Notes under the pieces: model-generated | The model's database searches: none | Told to the model about the DNA's origin: nothing | Seen by the model: the letters and a program-made list of their open reading frames with translations, nothing else | Made by a program: the position numbers and the translations under genes | Shown here: one piece after another, positions 1 to 8,580 of the stretch | Numbering within the stretch: position 1 is the first letter of the stretch | Layout of the letters: the number at the start of each line of letters is the position of its first letter | Assembly (NCBI GenBank): GCA_017539565.1 | Contig: JAFYCS010000073.1 | Span: forward strand, 1-64,000 | From: Lachnospiraceae bacterium | GTDB taxonomy: Bacteria; Bacillota; Clostridia; Lachnospirales; Lachnospiraceae | DNA: 64,000 nucleotides | Reading direction: 5' to 3'

Positions 1-3000
1 CTTAGGCTTCATGATATTACTCTCGAAGGCTTATATGATGCTGCCTGCGGCATAGAGTTTGAAGGGGACAGCCTTACTATCGAGATTATCGGAAATAATT
101 CGATCATGTTAAAGAAGGGTGTAGCAGGCAAAAACAGTTACGGCATATATGCAGACGGTGACTTGACTATCACCAGTACGAAAAGTGATTCGGGCGATCG
201 TATATCCGGATCATTGGGAATCTGTGCGGATTCATCTATAAGCAGATGGATGTCCAGTATATACACAACGGGCAAATTTACAGCTAAGAGTCCGGAAAAA
301 ACAGAATATGAATACTTTTCACATGGGCTGTATATTGACTGTAATGCATCATCAATACTGCGATCCGGCATAAATCCTACAGGAGAAATCTTTTCAGAGG
401 GGGGGATGGAATTTGAGGATGTAAATATTACGGTAAATGCAGCAAGCCATAAAGATAATTCTTATGCTATCGGATGCTTAAAAGCTGTTAATTTTATATC
501 CGGTGAATTTCAACTCAACGGTGCTTTGGGAGATCTTGTAACGGATTCAAAAACATGCGGTATCTATACTATCGATGATATAACCATCGGCAGTGAGGCT
601 GCCGTAGATGCATATGCTATTATGTTAGGTTCGGGCAATTCAGGGCAGGGAGTTGCGTCAAGGGGCGGTAAACTCACTGTTTCCGGTATACTTAGTGCAG
701 ATGGCAATACAAAAGCTGTAGATATACATAATAGTAAGGAAACCGGTATAGTTCTCGACGGTACTTTTGTATATATCCCTGATGAAGGTAAAGTGTTCAG
801 CGCAAACGGAGCCGATACAACTATTTCAGAGTATAACAATAAGCCGGCCAGCAGTGTCCGGATCATGAAAGGCAGGTATTATGATATATGGATAGCCGGA
901 GAAAGGTTAAATACAGAACGGCTTAAGTATGAACATTATCTCACTGACGGGACTATTACATTTGAGCCGGAGGTTTCAAATCTTTATCTGGATAAGGTTA
1001 CATATCTTAATTATTCGATGGCACCAAGCCCCAGTGCTAAAGAAAAAAATATTACTGATCTGATATACACGGAAATTCCTGTAACCCTCCGCGGTGATGC
1101 TAAACTCAGTAACAAAAACGCTGTATTAAGTGCTTGCAATAACAGTATTGTAGATCTTCAGGGGGCATTTGATTTCAAATCCACCGACAGCAGTGCAATT
1201 GTATTGAAAAACGCTATACTTGCCTTCAATTCAGTTGACCAGGTAGTGAATCTGGAAGGTGAGAATGGTTCTGCAATAAGCGGATATGAGGGATCGTCGG
1301 TTGAGATCTACTACGGTACCATAAATGCGAAAGGGGCTCAGGAGGGAATATTCTGCCTTGGGGATATACTCATCAAAGGAGGAGAATTAAATGCCGAAGG
1401 CGGAACCTGTGCAATACAGACCTTATTCACGGGTAATGAGATCACGCTTGCAAAAGGCCTGGACATTATCGTGCCTGAAGGCGGAAAGATAAAAACCGCA
1501 AAGGATAGTTCTAACAGGGATTATTGTACTGTTGTTGATAAGGATGACAATGTCGCCAAGAAAGCTAAGATCGCTTTACAGAAATATGATCTGTGGCTTG
1601 GTTCAACGCAGGTTACATCTGTCAACAGGGACGATATCCTGGGAGACGGCACGGCTGCCTTTGATCCGACAACATCCACGCTTAAGCTTAACGGGACAAA
1701 ATCCATAAAAGGTGTTCATAATGCCGGCGGTTTGTTCGGAGATGTTTTGATCTATTCAGAACTTCCTCTCAATATCGAAGGAAACGCTGAATTTGATACA
1801 GAGATTTCAGCCATCGCTATCAAAACACCGAGTATTCTGGATGCATCGACCATTAACGGTAATTTCACTTTTAAGGCCGGTAATGCGGGGATACATACTA
1901 ACGGCGTATTGAAAATAAAAGGTAACGGTTATAATAAGATCAAGGCCGAAACAAAGAATTTCTGCTTATACGCTTATGTGATCACCATTGAGAAAGCTGT
2001 TGTTGATCTTAAATCACAGGATAATGCCGCTCTTATAGCTGAAACGGCACTTGGCCTTGACAGCTGCGATCTGACTGCCGAAGGAGATCCGATGGCGATA
2101 GGTGTACTGAGTGATCTGGAGAACGCCATCGTATTGACGGAGGGGATGAAGCTGGTTGAACCCGAAGACGGAAAGATCGTTACAGAAGCAGGAAATACCG
2201 TAATAAAAGGATCAGATGGTGAACTGGCAAAGAAAGTACGTTTTGCTTCTTTGGCTGTTGCAGCTTCAGCGCTTAACCCGGTACCTGCAGGCATCGAGAC
2301 GGCTTCGAAAGTTATCCTGGTAAAGGGGCAGAAGTTTACGCTGCCCGGAAGCGGCTGGAAGGTTGTTGACGATAAGACAAGCAAGAAGTTTGTTTCCGTA
2401 AGCAAGAAGGGCGTTTTAAAGGCAAAGAAGAAAACCGGTGACAGTGATGTTGCAAAGATCACCAATGGTGAAAGAACTATAGAGATAACTGTAGTACAGC
2501 CTAAGTTTAATAATAAATCCATAAAGGTTAGTTTTAAAGGCACGTATATAGCGCAGGATGTTCTGGGCTTTGTTCCCGGATCAGCAGATCTGCCTGTAGC
2601 ATATTTCAGCAATGCACCTGAAATACTTGAGGTGGATAGTATGGGACATCTTATCCCTCTGACTGCAGGAACAGCTACGGTTACCGCTTATGTTAACGGT
2701 ACGGCCTATAAATGCAAGGTTAAAGTCAAAGAAGAGAAGATCGCGACAGAACGCCCGATCTATATGATCGCAGGTAAAAAGCGGACGCTCAAGATCAAAA
2801 ACGTTAAGTTGACACAATATAACAGCTCCGATACAAACATTGCAACGGTTGATAATAAAGGAAAGGTTACCGCCGTTGCACCCGGAAAGTGTTATATAGT
2901 CGCGGCAGACAAGGAATTGGCGGAATACTATCTGAATATTTTTGTTGAGGACATCACGATAGAAAATCCCGAAATAGCTGCTGCCAAGAGTGCAAACAAA

Positions 3001-3210
3001 TATAACGCGACAATGACGGCCGGCCAGAAGATAAAGATAAAATTCAAAAATGTAGAACAGACCGTGATGTTTAAGAGCAATAAGGGTGAAGTGGCCTATG
3101 TTAATGAAGCGGGCGAGATATGTGCACAGAAGCCTGGCGTGGCAAAGCTCACCGGAAAGATCAACGGAAAGACCGTGACCATTAAAGTTACGGTTAATGA
3201 GGCTCCTTAA
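1..3210 (+). CDS. Large secreted Ig-like (BIG2) repeat protein, 5' end outside window
   Basis: The reading frame is open from base 1, so the N-terminus and any signal peptide lie upstream; an ATG at 106 is internal. The visible ~1069 residues are rich in Gly, Asn, Ser and short beta strands, as in a repetitive extracellular stalk. Two related modules start with YDIW and YDLW and contain a DG-T-x-FxP-x-xS-x-L signature (near 874-1000 and 1587-1700). The last ~300 residues hold several BIG2-like Ig domains, recognisable from the pattern of N/S-x-x-x-A-T-V-D-x-x-G-K-V-T-A followed by P-G near 2830-2890 and a related copy near 3090-3150. No LPxTG sorting motif or C-terminal membrane anchor is seen. 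The role is not known; surface adhesion or carbohydrate binding is an inference from the domain type. Lys-rich C-terminal strands are notable. Confidence 0.7.
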   Translation, partial: LRLHDITLEGLYDAACGIEFEGDSLTIEIIGNNSIMLKKGVAGKNSYGIYADGDLTITSTKSDSGDRISGSLGICADSSISRWMSSIYTTGKFTAKSPEKTEYEYFSHGLYIDCNASSILRSGINPTGEIFSEGGMEFEDVNITVNAASHKDNSYAIGCLKAVNFISGEFQLNGALGDLVTDSKTCGIYTIDDITIGSEAAVDAYAIMLGSGNSGQGVASRGGKLTVSGILSADGNTKAVDIHNSKETGIVLDGTFVYIPDEGKVFSANGADTTISEYNNKPASSVRIMKGRYYDIWIAGERLNTERLKYEHYLTDGTITFEPEVSNLYLDKVTYLNYSMAPSPSAKEKNITDLIYTEIPVTLRGDAKLSNKNAVLSACNNSIVDLQGAFDFKSTDSSAIVLKNAILAFNSVDQVVNLEGENGSAISGYEGSSVEIYYGTINAKGAQEGIFCLGDILIKGGELNAEGGTCAIQTLFTGNEITLAKGLDIIVPEGGKIKTAKDSSNRDYCTVVDKDDNVAKKAKIALQKYDLWLGSTQVTSVNRDDILGDGTAAFDPTTSTLKLNGTKSIKGVHNAGGLFGDVLIYSELPLNIEGNAEFDTEISAIAIKTPSILDASTINGNFTFKAGNAGIHTNGVLKIKGNGYNKIKAETKNFCLYAYVITIEKAVVDLKSQDNAALIAETALGLDSCDLTAEGDPMAIGVLSDLENAIVLTEGMKLVEPEDGKIVTEAGNTVIKGSDGELAKKVRFASLAVAASALNPVPAGIETASKVILVKGQKFTLPGSGWKVVDDKTSKKFVSVSKKGVLKAKKKTGDSDVAKITNGERTIEITVVQPKFNNKSIKVSFKGTYIAQDVLGFVPGSADLPVAYFSNAPEILEVDSMGHLIPLTAGTATVTAYVNGTAYKCKVKVKEEKIATERPIYMIAGKKRTLKIKNVKLTQYNSSDTNIATVDNKGKVTAVAPGKCYIVAADKELAEYYLNIFVEDITIENPEIAAAKSANKYNATMTAGQKIKIKFKNVEQTVMFKSNKGEVAYVNEAGEICAQKPGVAKLTGKINGKTVTIKVTVNEAP

Positions 3211-3217
3211 AAAGTAC

Positions 3218-3246
3218 TTGCATTTTATTCCGGCATGTGATAGACT
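3218..3246 (+). promoter_or_regulatory. Sigma-A promoter for secG
   Basis: TTGCAT (3218-3223) and TAGACT (3241-3246) are 17 bp apart, just after the stop of the Ig-like protein gene. The predicted start site is about 28 bases before the secG ATG. Seen in sequence; activity is inferred. Confidence 0.5.
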
Positions 3247-3280
3247 ATCGCTGTTTGGAAAATTCAGGAGGTTTGATGTT

Positions 3281-3517
3281 ATGAGAACAGCATTAACTAT
3301 CGTGTTTATAATAGTCTGCATTGCACTCTGCGTTGTAGTATTGATGCAGAAGGGGCGTGATTCGGGTATAAGCGGCCTGACAGGCGGTTCATCATCCGAT
3401 ACATACTGGGATAAGAACAAGGGACGTTCCCGTGAGGGAAGGATCCTGCTGATCACCAGGGTACTTTCGGTGTTGGCTATACTGCTTGCAGCGGTACTCA
3501 ATATCACAGTATTCTGA
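3281..3517 (+). CDS. secG: Preprotein translocase subunit SecG
   Basis: A 78-residue protein with the SecG layout: a first membrane helix (residues ~3-22), a Gly/Ser-rich cytosolic loop containing GLTGGSSSDTYW, and a second helix at the C-terminus (~57-77). SecG stimulates SecYEG-dependent export of unfolded proteins across the plasma membrane. The ATG at 3281 is chosen because CAGGAGG sits 9-15 bases upstream and the usual N-terminus of the family follows; a longer in-frame extension to 3197 would add an uncharacteristic, poorly hydrophobic leader. It is followed by a strong terminator and then rnr, the order common in Firmicutes. Confidence 0.93.
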   Translation: MRTALTIVFIIVCIALCVVVLMQKGRDSGISGLTGGSSSDTYWDKNKGRSREGRILLITRVLSVLAILLAAVLNITVF

Positions 3518-3535
3518 GTAAGATAAGTTTTACCG

Positions 3536-3564
3536 GCCCCTCTTGAAAAAGAGGGGCTTTTTTT
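3536..3564 (+). terminator. Rho-independent terminator after secG
   Basis: A 9-bp perfect stem GCCCCTCTT/AAGAGGGGC with a GAAA loop (3536-3557) is followed by seven T residues. Confidence 0.92.
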
Positions 3565-3585
3565 GCAAAAAACAGAAAGGAAAAA

Positions 3586-5625
3586 ATGAATAAGAAAGTA
3601 ATAAAGACAACTAAAAAGAAGAATATTAAGGAGACCGGAAAGAGAAAGGCTGTAAAAGTATATGAAGGTATACTTACAACCAACCGTAAGGGTTTTGGTT
3701 TCGTCAGCTGTGAAGGTATGGAGGAGGATATCTTCATACCCCGTTCGAAGATGAACGGTGCTTTTCATCTGGATCAGGTAAAGGTGGAGTTGATAAACGG
3801 ACACGGAAGACGCAGCGAAGGCCGGATCCTTAAGGTTCTTAAGCGCGGTATTAAACAGCTTATCGGTACCTATCAGGAATGCAGGGGCTTTGGTTTTGTG
3901 GTTCCCGATAATATTAAGATAGCTGATGATATACATATCGCTCCGGGGATGGAGAATAAAGCAGCGGACGGTGAAAAGGTGGTAGTCAAGATACTTTCCT
4001 ACGGCGGAGACAGGAAATCTCCCGAGGGAAGGATCACGGAAGTTCTTGGAGATCCCTTTGCCCCCGGTGTTGATATCCTGTCAGTAGTGCGGGCACATGA
4101 ACTGCCTTTTGATTTTGATGATGAGGTAAAGGCGGCATCGGAGGCTGTATCCCTTAAGATAAAGAAAAGCGAGCTTAAGGGGCGCAGGGATCTGCGTGAT
4201 ATCATGATGGTCACGATAGACGGTGAGGATTCAAAAGACCTGGATGATGCGGTGAGCCTTACAATGAAGGGTAAGGATTATATACTGGGTGTTCATATAG
4301 CTGATGTGAGCCATTACGTAAAGGAAGACAGCGTTCTGGATAAAGAAGCCCTTAAACGCGGTACCAGTGTATATTTGCCGGGTAAAGTCATACCGATGCT
4401 GCCGGAGAGACTGTCAAACGGGATATGTTCGCTTAACGCAGGCGAAGACAGACTGGCAATGAGCTGTATAATGCGTATTACGGCAAATGGCGTTATAAAG
4501 AGTTATGATATCTGTGAATCCGTAATAAATGTCAACAGGCGTATGACCTATACAAAAGTAGCGGCCATACTTGAAGCCGGGGATAAGGCGCTGCTTAAGG
4601 AATATAAGGCTTTCAACACGATGTTTAAACGAATGGAGCGGCTGGCCCTGGCACTTAAAAAGATGCGTAATAAACGCGGAGCAATTGATTTTGACCTGCC
4701 GGAGAGCAGTATAGAGCTGGATGATGAAGGGCGCGTAACAGATATAAAGGCCTATGAACGTAACAGCGCAACGTCTATGATAGAACAGTTCATGCTAAGT
4801 GCCAATGAATGCGTGGCAGGGTATATGCTGGGTAAGGCATTGCCCTTTATCTACAGGATACATGAAACTCCCGATGCCGACAGGATGGGAGAACTTATGG
4901 ATTTATTGCGTTCCTTCGGTTATAATGTAAAGGGTGATCCGGCAAAGATAAAGCCGAAGGAAGTACAGCGTCTGATAGCAAACTGTCTGGGCAAACCCGA
5001 AGAGGATCTGGTCAGGTCGCTGTCGCTTCGAAGCATGAAGCAGGCACGTTATTCCACGGAATGTATTGGGCACTTCGGACTGGCTGCAAAGGAATATACC
5101 CACTTTACTTCGCCTATAAGACGTTATCCCGATCTGCAGATACATCGAATACTTAAAGAGCAGCTTCATGATAAGCTTAGGAAGAAACGTATAGCGCACT
5201 ATGAAGCCATACTTGAAGGTGTGGCCAATAAATGCTCGGAATGTGAGCGGAAGGCGGTTGATGCCGAGCGTGATGCCGATAAGATGAAGATGGCGGAATA
5301 CATGCTGGATCATCTGGGGGAAGAGTTTGAGGCTGTTATCAGCGGTGTGACCGGATGGGGGATGTATGTGCAGCTTCCCAATACCGTAGAGGGTATGGTG
5401 CCGGTATCAAAAATACCCGGTGATGATTTCAGCTATTCGGAAAAAGAACATGCATTGGTGGGGCGTTTCAGCGGAGTCTGTTACAGGCTGGGGCAGAAGG
5501 TCACAGTTAAAGCAAAAGATGTCGATAAACTGATGCATACCATAGATTTTGAGCTCGCATGGAAAGATAAAAGGGGGCATAAGAAGAAAAATGAAAAAAG
5601 ACGGAATAAAACTCGTCGCAAATAA
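3586..5625 (+). CDS. rnr: Ribonuclease R (RNB family exoribonuclease)
   Basis: A 679-residue 3'-5' exoribonuclease that degrades structured RNA and, with tmRNA, non-stop mRNA. Two cold-shock-like OB domains occupy roughly residues 25-150 (GFGFV motifs in each). The RNB catalytic domain follows, with the Mg-binding aspartate cluster DGEDSKDLDD at residues 212-221, and an S1 domain lies at ~565-645 (GVTGWGMYVQL). The C-terminus is Lys/Arg-rich, as expected for RNA binding. GAAAGGA precedes the ATG. The gene is immediately followed by and overlaps smpB, and ssrA comes next, which matches the known cooperation of RNase R, SmpB and tmRNA in trans-translation. Confidence 0.96.
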   Translation: MNKKVIKTTKKKNIKETGKRKAVKVYEGILTTNRKGFGFVSCEGMEEDIFIPRSKMNGAFHLDQVKVELINGHGRRSEGRILKVLKRGIKQLIGTYQECRGFGFVVPDNIKIADDIHIAPGMENKAADGEKVVVKILSYGGDRKSPEGRITEVLGDPFAPGVDILSVVRAHELPFDFDDEVKAASEAVSLKIKKSELKGRRDLRDIMMVTIDGEDSKDLDDAVSLTMKGKDYILGVHIADVSHYVKEDSVLDKEALKRGTSVYLPGKVIPMLPERLSNGICSLNAGEDRLAMSCIMRITANGVIKSYDICESVINVNRRMTYTKVAAILEAGDKALLKEYKAFNTMFKRMERLALALKKMRNKRGAIDFDLPESSIELDDEGRVTDIKAYERNSATSMIEQFMLSANECVAGYMLGKALPFIYRIHETPDADRMGELMDLLRSFGYNVKGDPAKIKPKEVQRLIANCLGKPEEDLVRSLSLRSMKQARYSTECIGHFGLAAKEYTHFTSPIRRYPDLQIHRILKEQLHDKLRKKRIAHYEAILEGVANKCSECERKAVDAERDADKMKMAEYMLDHLGEEFEAVISGVTGWGMYVQLPNTVEGMVPVSKIPGDDFSYSEKEHALVGRFSGVCYRLGQKVTVKAKDVDKLMHTIDFELAWKDKRGHKKKNEKRRNKTRRK

Positions 5626-6055
5626 CAAAAAAGCTTTTCACGACTATTTCATAATCGATAAATATGAAGCAGGGATCGCGCTTGTGGGGACGGAGGTGAA
5701 GAGCCTCCGTGCCGGCAAATGCAGTATAAAAGAAGCTTATGTTCATATCGAAGAGGGAGAGGCCTATGTTGTGGGAATGAACATAAGCCCCTATGACCAT
5801 GGCAATATCTTTAACCGTGATCCCATGCGTACCAGGAAACTGCTGCTGCATAAAGCGGAGATCAACAAGCTCATCGGTGATACCTCCGAAAAGGGTTTTA
5901 CCATCATGCCTCTGCAGGTGTACTTCAAGGACGGCAGGGCCAAGCTGGAGATCGGTCTGGCTAAAGGTAAAAAGATATATGACAAGAGGGCGGATATCGC
6001 CAAGAAGGATGCCAGACGTGAAGTTGAACGGGAGTTTAAGGTGAAAAATCTCTGA
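5591..6055 (+). CDS. smpB: SsrA-binding protein SmpB
   Basis: A 154-residue tmRNA partner that brings ssrA RNA to stalled ribosomes. Family motifs are visible: NKKAFHDYFI near the start, GTEVKSLRAGKCS, the conserved FNRDPMRTRKLLLH segment, and the basic C-terminal tail KKIYDKRADIAKKDARRE. The ATG at 5591 gives the normal N-terminus (MKKDGIKLVA) and length; it lies inside the 3' end of rnr (35-base overlap), with AGGGGG about 12 bases upstream, so translation is probably coupled to rnr. ssrA starts 50 bases downstream. Confidence 0.96.
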   Translation: MKKDGIKLVANNKKAFHDYFIIDKYEAGIALVGTEVKSLRAGKCSIKEAYVHIEEGEAYVVGMNISPYDHGNIFNRDPMRTRKLLLHKAEINKLIGDTSEKGFTIMPLQVYFKDGRAKLEIGLAKGKKIYDKRADIAKKDARREVEREFKVKNL

Positions 6056-6059
6056 AATC

Positions 6060-6088
6060 TTGACAGGCTTTCCGGGGTGAGGTAAGAT
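6060..6088 (+). promoter_or_regulatory. Sigma-A promoter for ssrA
   Basis: Consensus TTGACA (6060-6065), 17-bp spacer, TAAGAT (6083-6088). The predicted start is ~10 bases before the mature 5' end of tmRNA, consistent with RNase P trimming. It begins right after the smpB stop. Confidence 0.7.
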
Positions 6089-6104
6089 TTTTATAAGTAA
6101 ATAT

Positions 6105-6437
6105 GGGCTTGACAGGTTTCGACGGGGTATCTTAAGTCGAAGAAGCTATCCGCAGGAGTGCGTTAAACCCGAATCTTAAACTAAACGCTGAAGATAATTT
6201 AGCACTGGCTGCCTAAGTGCAGCCCGTCCTTCTCTTCGCACCTGCGCGTTGAGGTAAGGGCGTCGGATCGCAGGAAACGCATATGCAAAGCTTTGAGCAT
6301 ATGGCAGATCCATGAAGCTACCAAAACCGTTACGTTGCCGATGACATAACGGCAGAGGGAATGAATGATCACCGGCTATGATAGTAGAAGGGCGATGGCG
6401 GGTATTTCGGACAGGGGTTCAATTCCCCTCAGGTCCA
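6105..6437 (+). ncRNA. ssrA: Transfer-messenger RNA (tmRNA), one-piece
   Basis: The 5' end GGGCTTGACAGGTTTCGACGG carries the TTTCGACGG signature of tmRNA. The 3' end forms a T-arm (AGGGGTTCAATTCCCCT) and pairs with the 5' end as an acceptor stem (GGGCTTG with CAGGTCC, including G-T pairs). The tag frame ends NAEDNLALAA-stop (stop TAA at 6214-6216), a typical LALAA degron; the exact resume codon cannot be fixed by eye but lies upstream of AAC at 6184. The bases after the discriminator A (6437) read CTA, so CCA is not encoded and must be added. The tmRNA rescues ribosomes on broken mRNA and tags the product for proteolysis. Confidence 0.95.
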
Positions 6438-6443
6438 CTAAAC

Positions 6444-6472
6444 AAAAGCCGGAGATTTCTCCGGCTTTTGTT
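6444..6472 (+). terminator. Terminator after ssrA
   Basis: A 12-bp perfect inverted repeat AAAAGCCGGAGA/TCTCCGGCTTTT (6444-6469) with a very short loop and a modest T run. Confidence 0.85.
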
Positions 6473-6499
6473 GTGCAAAAAGGAAACATATGGTAAAAT
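6471..6499 (+). promoter_or_regulatory. Candidate extended -10 promoter for the GGDEF gene
   Basis: TTGTGC (6471-6476) and TAAAAT (6494-6499) are 17 bp apart; the -10 is preceded by TGG, an extended -10 element that could offset the weak -35. Confidence 0.45.
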
Positions 6500-6537
6500 A
6501 TTAGCGTTGTATATTCGATCGTCAGGGGAAAATGTAG

Positions 6538-8451
6538 ATGAAGAACAGGATAGCTATATTTACAAACGGATATAGTAACGAATTCATACAGCATGTGCTT
6601 GGCGGAATACAGAAAAAAGCTAAAGAAGACGGCACAGATATATTTGTGTTTGTAACATATTGTACCGTCATCGATGATGAGCTACAGAATAAGTGTCAGC
6701 TGAACATCTTTCATCTTCCGGACCCGGCAGATTATGACGGGGCCATCATGCTTACCAATACATATAATTTCCCGGATGAACAGGAAAGGGTGTGTGCGCG
6801 CTTCCAGAGAGCGGGCGTTCCCATGCTTTCCCTTGAAGGTAAAGTACCGGATATGTCATGCATCTGCTCGGAGAATTATGCCGGTATGTATGATCTGGCT
6901 GTTCATCTTATAGAAAAGCATGATGCCCAAAAGATAATATTTATTAACGGTGTCAAAGAAAATACGGAGAATACCGTAAGAAAGACGGCCCTGAATGATG
7001 CGCTTGCGGCTCATGGCCTTGGGCCTGCGGGAGAACTGGACGGTGATTTCAGCCCTTACAGTGCATATATACTGATGAGCCGTTTTCTTGATGAAGGTAA
7101 TGAGCTTCCTGATGCGTTTGTGTGTGCAAATGATCATATGGCTATAGGCCTTAACAGGGCATTTGCCGAGCATGGAATAAAGGTCCCTGACGATGTCATG
7201 CTTACCGGTTTTGACAGGATTGCTGAAGGCCGTTATACCGTTCCGATACTGGCTTCGGTTTCCAGAGGATGGGAAAACATTGGGGAAATGGCTTATGATA
7301 AGCTTATGTATCAGATCGCACATCCGGAAGAACGCTTTGAGGAAACGCTCAAATCTTTCTTTGTCCCGGCTGAGAGCTGCGGCTGCGAGCCGACGAAGGA
7401 AATGAGCGAATACCGTTTTGAACGCATAAGAAATATGTATTTTGATAATCTGAGCTCTTCGATAATGGAGGTATTCTTCCAGAGACTGCAGATGGCTCTG
7501 TCTGATGCGGAGCAAAAAGAGGATTTCTATGAAAAAGGCCTGAAGATCATTCGTGATCTGCCTGAATTAGGCGATAATTACTGTATCTGTACGGAACCTG
7601 CTTTTTTTGAACTGGAAGATGAAGCATATCCCCAGAGGATCAGAGGCTACAGTTCGAAAATGGATATACTTTACGAAAGAAAAAAAGGTAAAACAACTCC
7701 TTTATCTTCATTTAGCTCCGAAGAGTTGTATCCTGGATATGAGCATGTTGAGGGTAAGTCGGATCTCTATATATTGGCTCCGCTTAATCATCATGATTAT
7801 ATCATAGGCTATATAGCCATAAAGAACAGTCCCCAGCTCCTTTTTAATTCCGGATTGAGAAGCTTTATCATGAGCATGAATGCCATACTCTTCAGTATGA
7901 GGCGTTATATCTTTGCCCAGAAGAATAACAGGGAGCTTAAGAAGATTTATATGACCGATGCCCTTACGGGGATCTATAACCGTACAGGCTGTCATAACGT
8001 ACTTTACGAATATATCAATAAGAGGAAGGAAAAGGGAGAAAGATCCGTATTGGTATTTACGGATATAGACAGGATGAAGACCATTAATGATGTTTACGGA
8101 CATCTTAACGGAGACCTGGCTATCAAGGCGACGGCGGATGCATTCCAGAAGTTCTCGCCTAATGACTGGATATTCGGCAGGTATGGCGGGGATGAGTTTA
8201 TAGCCGTGGGAGAATGTGTATCGGCAGAATGCATACCTATGGAGTTAAAGGCTATCAAGACAAATATGACCGAATATTTTAAGAACCTGAATCTGGCCTT
8301 TACGCTGCACGCCAGCATGGGATACACGGTGATAGAACCTGATGAAGAGGGAGAGATAGAAGACTATATCAAACTGGCTGATGAATCCATGTATCAGGAG
8401 AAACAGCATGTGCACGAACTTATGGATGCAGGAAAGTCAATAGAAGACTGA
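6538..8451 (+). CDS. Periplasmic-binding-like sensor domain fused to GGDEF diguanylate cyclase
   Basis: A 637-residue protein. Residues ~1-280 resemble the ligand-binding core of LacI/GalR regulators (RIAIFTNGY start; DAFVCANDHMAIGLNRA; DVMLTGFDRIAEG), but no helix-turn-helix precedes it and no signal peptide or membrane helix is visible, so it should act in the cytosol. A linker of ~180 residues follows. The C-terminal GGDEF domain (~475-630) starts DALTGIYNR and has an intact GGDEF motif at residues 550-554, so it should make cyclic di-GMP from GTP. The inference is a soluble small-molecule-responsive cyclase. AGGGGAA lies 8 bases before the ATG. It is a single-gene unit between terminators. 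Confidence 0.85.
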   Translation: MKNRIAIFTNGYSNEFIQHVLGGIQKKAKEDGTDIFVFVTYCTVIDDELQNKCQLNIFHLPDPADYDGAIMLTNTYNFPDEQERVCARFQRAGVPMLSLEGKVPDMSCICSENYAGMYDLAVHLIEKHDAQKIIFINGVKENTENTVRKTALNDALAAHGLGPAGELDGDFSPYSAYILMSRFLDEGNELPDAFVCANDHMAIGLNRAFAEHGIKVPDDVMLTGFDRIAEGRYTVPILASVSRGWENIGEMAYDKLMYQIAHPEERFEETLKSFFVPAESCGCEPTKEMSEYRFERIRNMYFDNLSSSIMEVFFQRLQMALSDAEQKEDFYEKGLKIIRDLPELGDNYCICTEPAFFELEDEAYPQRIRGYSSKMDILYERKKGKTTPLSSFSSEELYPGYEHVEGKSDLYILAPLNHHDYIIGYIAIKNSPQLLFNSGLRSFIMSMNAILFSMRRYIFAQKNNRELKKIYMTDALTGIYNRTGCHNVLYEYINKRKEKGERSVLVFTDIDRMKTINDVYGHLNGDLAIKATADAFQKFSPNDWIFGRYGGDEFIAVGECVSAECIPMELKAIKTNMTEYFKNLNLAFTLHASMGYTVIEPDEEGEIEDYIKLADESMYQEKQHVHELMDAGKSIED

Positions 8452-8467
8452 ATATATAAAAATATAT

Positions 8468-8498
8468 GAAAAAAGGGGAAAATCCCCTTTTTTCTTTA
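8468..8498 (+). terminator. Terminator after the GGDEF gene
   Basis: A 12-bp perfect stem GAAAAAAGGGGA/TCCCCTTTTTTC with an AAA loop (8468-8494), with T-rich sequence after it. Confidence 0.85.
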
Positions 8499-8510
8499 GG
8501 AATATGACTA

Positions 8511-8539
8511 TTTACATCCATAATGCTTTGAGGTAAGAT
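8511..8539 (+). promoter_or_regulatory. Sigma-A promoter for the BMP nucleoside-uptake operon
   Basis: TTTACA (8511-8516), 17-bp spacer, TAAGAT (8534-8539). The -10 region shares the 11-base string TGAGGTAAGAT with the ssrA promoter. Confidence 0.6.
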
Positions 8540-8580
8540 ACAGTTGTTTTCAGTTAATGAATATTCATAAGGAGGAAATT

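Noticed and set aside
2581..3936. Long open frame on the minus strand (451 codons)
   Set aside because: It runs antisense through the Ig-like protein, secG, its terminator and rnr. It has no ribosome-binding site or recognisable domain and looks like a by-product of codon bias on the + strand.
5793..6044. + frame alternative inside smpB
   Set aside because: Shadow frame of smpB with Cys-rich low-similarity text; smpB is certain.
8452..8580. Purine riboswitch before the BMP-xpt operon
   Set aside because: The leader is too short after the predicted start site, and no three-way junction with the conserved loop bases can be drawn.
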